Assembly (NCBI GenBank): GCA_002082585.1
Contig: CP020563.1
Location: 3,466,001-3,530,000, forward strand
Origin: Kitasatospora albolonga
GTDB taxonomy: Bacteria; Actinomycetota; Actinomycetes; Streptomycetales; Streptomycetaceae
Length of the DNA stretch: 64,000 nt
Direction: 5' to 3'
Below the pieces are notes generated by a model that saw nothing but the letters and a program-made list of their open reading frames with translations, did no database searches and was not told where the DNA came from. Shown piece by piece: positions 62,215 to 64,000 of this stretch. Position numbers and translations under genes: made by a program. The first letter of the stretch is position 1. Every line of letters starts with the position of its first letter.

Positions 62215-63588
62215 CTACACCGTGTGCTCGTCCGCGACCGCCAGCGCGATGTCCAGCGCCGCCAGCCCTTCCTTCGCCTCGGCCTCGGTGACGTTGCAGG
62301 CGGGGACGGCGTGGGTGCGGTTCATGTTGATGAACGGCCACAGGCCCTGCTTCTTCGCCGCCGCCCCGAAGGCCGCCATCGGCGCGTTCGCCTCGCCCGA
62401 GGCGTTGTACGGGACGAGCGGCTCGCGAGTCTCCCGGTTCCGTACGAGCTCCAGCGCCCAGAAGGCGCCGAGGCCCCGCACCTCGCCCACCGAGGGGTGA
62501 CGTTCGGCCAGTTCGCGCAGGCCGGGGCCGAGGACGGTCTCGCCGATCCGGGCCGCGTTCTCGACGACCTTCTCGTCCTCCATCACGCCGATGGTGGCGA
62601 CGGCCGCCGCGCAGGCCAGCGGGTGGCCGGAGTAGGTGAGGCCGCCGGGGTAGGGGCGGGTCTCGAAGGTCGCGGCGATCTCGGCGCTGATAGCGACGCC
62701 GCCGAGCGGTACGTAACCGGAGTTGACGCCCTTCGCGAAGGTCAGCAGGTCCGGTACGACGTCGAAGTGGTCGGCGGCGAACCAGGCACCGGTACGCCCG
62801 AATCCGGCCATCACCTCGTCCAGCACGAAGACGATCCCGTACCGGTCGCAGATCTCGCGCACGCCCGCCAGATAGCCGGGCGGCGGGGTCATGATCCCGG
62901 CCGTACCCGGGACCGTCTCCAGGATGATCGCGGCAATGGTGGCCGGGCCCTCGAAGGCGAGGGTGTCCTCCAGGTGCTGGAGCGCGCGGGCGCACTCCTC
63001 GGCCTCGGTCTCCGCGTAGAACGGCGAGCGGTAGAGGAAGGGCGCCCAGAAGCGGACGACCCCGGCCGAGCCGTTGTCGGAGGGCCAGCGGCGCGGGTCG
63101 CCGGTGAGGTTGATCGCGGTGGAGGTGGCGCCGTGGTACGAGCGGTAGGCGGAGAGCACCTTCGTACGGCCGGTGTGCAGCCGGGCCATGCGGATGGCGT
63201 TCTCGACGGCCTCGGCCCCGCCGTTGGTGAAGAAGATCTTGTCCAGGTCGCCCGGGGTGCGCCCGGCGATGAGGCGTGCGGCCTCGGAGCGCGCCTCGAC
63301 CGCGAACGCGGGCGCGAACGTGGCGAGTTTCCCGGCCTGCTCCTGGATCGCGGCGACCACGGTGGGGTGCTGGTAGCCGATGTTCGTGTAGACGAGCCCG
63401 CTGGTGAAGTCGAGGTAGCGGTTGCCGTCGTAGTCCCAGAAGTAGGACCCCTCGGCGCCGGCCACGGCGAGCGGGTCGATGAGGCCCTGGGCGGACCAGG
63501 AGTGGAACACGTGGGCGCGGTCCGCGGCCTTCACGGCCGCACCGGCCGCGGGGTCGGCGTACGGAACACGAGGGGCATGAGGGGTCAT
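62215..63588 (-). CDS. Class III PLP-dependent aminotransferase
   Basis: A 457-residue fold-type I aminotransferase of the omega-amino acid/polyamine group. Lys286 in FAKGVNSGYVPLG binds PLP, and Asp257 in VLDEVMAGFGRTGAW holds the ring nitrogen. TNGGAEAVENAIRMAR forms the phosphate cup. ATG 63588 has little ribosome site, so a leaderless or short leader start is possible. Substrate could be a beta-alanine-type or putrescine-type amine; not determinable here. Confidence 0.9.
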   Translation of the reverse strand: MTPHAPRVPYADPAAGAAVKAADRAHVFHSWSAQGLIDPLAVAGAEGSYFWDYDGNRYLDFTSGLVYTNIGYQHPTVVAAIQEQAGKLATFAPAFAVEARSEAARLIAGRTPGDLDKIFFTNGGAEAVENAIRMARLHTGRTKVLSAYRSYHGATSTAINLTGDPRRWPSDNGSAGVVRFWAPFLYRSPFYAETEAEECARALQHLEDTLAFEGPATIAAIILETVPGTAGIMTPPPGYLAGVREICDRYGIVFVLDEVMAGFGRTGAWFAADHFDVVPDLLTFAKGVNSGYVPLGGVAISAEIAATFETRPYPGGLTYSGHPLACAAAVATIGVMEDEKVVENAARIGETVLGPGLRELAERHPSVGEVRGLGAFWALELVRNRETREPLVPYNASGEANAPMAAFGAAAKKQGLWPFINMNRTHAVPACNVTEAEAKEGLAALDIALAVADEHTV

Positions 63589-63692
63589 GCGGCGAGCGTA
63601 GGCGCTGGTGGGGGGTGTGCTCCATGGCCATGTTGTACGGCGTCGGGCGCGGGGATCGGCAGGGTGTCGGGTCCGGGGCGGGGCCCATCCCA

Positions 63693-63729
63693 TTGACAGC
63701 ATGCTGCCTTCATGACAGGATTCTGTCAT
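63693..63729 (+). promoter_or_regulatory. Promoter and operator of DJ-1/PfpI gene
   Basis: TTGACA at 63693-63698 and CAGGAT at 63716-63721 form -35 and -10 with a 17-bp spacer. ATGACAG-GATT-CTGTCAT at 63712-63729 is a perfect dyad covering the -10, and CAGCATGCTG at 63697-63706 is a second palindrome within the spacer. Repression by the nearby GntR or another factor is likely. Confidence 0.55.
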
Positions 63730-63747
63730 CTACTCAGGGAGGCCGTC

Positions 63748-64000
63748 ATGGGCAGCACCAGAACCGTTCACCTCGCCGTGTACGACACGCTCGCCGACTG
63801 GGAGACCGGGTACACCACCGCGTTCCTCGCGCAGAACGGCTACACCGTGCGGACCGTGGGCCCGGACCGGGAGCCGGTCACCACCATGGGCGGGCTGCGC
63901 GTCCAGCCCGATCTGGCGCTGGCCGAGCTGCGGCCCGAGGACAGCGCGCTGCTCGTCCTGCCCGGTGCCGGGCTCTGGGACGCGGGGGACGAGCTGGCCC
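63748..64000 (+). CDS. DJ-1/PfpI-family protein, partial
   Basis: The first 84 residues of a class I glutamine-amidotransferase-like protein. It opens MGSTRTVHLAVYDTLADWE, continues with TVGPDREPVTTMGGLRVQPD, and has SALLVLPGAGLWD before the window ends, so the nucleophile elbow Cys region is just off the edge. GGGAGG lies 7 bases upstream of the ATG. Divergent from the aminotransferase gene. Confidence 0.85.
   Translation, partial: MGSTRTVHLAVYDTLADWETGYTTAFLAQNGYTVRTVGPDREPVTTMGGLRVQPDLALAELRPEDSALLVLPGAGLWDAGDELA

Overview
The window is a stretch of high-GC actinobacterial chromosome, almost certainly from Streptomyces. Codon third positions are nearly all G/C, many starts are GTG, and genes are often joined by ATGA or GTGA overlaps. 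The gene set is characteristic: Ssd and Tad pilus genes, a MarP-type protease, Crp, paired ArsA-like ATPases, WblA and a class A penicillin-binding protein, then ask-asd, recR and ybaB. From memory and unchecked, this order resembles the S. coelicolor region around SCO3557-SCO3620, with crp, wblA, ask/asd and recR as landmarks.

Layout. 1-3.7 kb: Ssd/TadA/TadB/TadC operon on the minus strand, truncated at the window edge. 4.2-18.5 kb: HAD phosphatase, Fic-like protein, CooC-like ATPase, deacetylase-like lipoprotein, acetyl-CoA synthetase, an NhaA / holin-like / epoxide hydrolase operon, a small basic ORF, MarP, a Nudix hydrolase and endonuclease III. 18.8-29.6 kb: Crp, a metallo-beta-lactamase/Nudix pair, RidA plus DUF4177, two ArsA-like ATPases, WblA, the penicillin-binding protein, a GatB/YqeY protein and a phosphoesterase. 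29.7 kb: a tRNA-Pro(CGG) gene.

29.8-42.9 kb is an accessory block immediately downstream of the tRNA. It holds a nuclease/alkyltransferase-like fusion, a tiny membrane protein, a membrane-anchored Mrr-like nuclease and an unknown 468-aa protein. It also holds the most striking unit of the window: an EACC1 adaptor translationally coupled to a 1255-aa caspase / SF1 helicase / nuclease-like fusion. Gene remnants, including a histidine-kinase fragment, and two unknown genes complete the block. It reads as a defence or conflict island.

43-64 kb: methionyl-tRNA synthetase, a secreted SGNH esterase, a methyltransferase, an S9 peptidase, a SURF1-like protein, a SigE-family sigma factor with a coupled membrane protein, asd-ask, and a divergent SnoaL/NmrA pair. 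The window ends with DUF5063, recR, ybaB, a SLATT-type protein, a GntR regulator, a class III aminotransferase and the start of a DJ-1/PfpI gene. The SnoaL/NmrA pair has two SoxR-type operators, each in a 19-bp promoter spacer. Most convergent gene pairs are separated by long perfect hairpins that look like bidirectional terminators.
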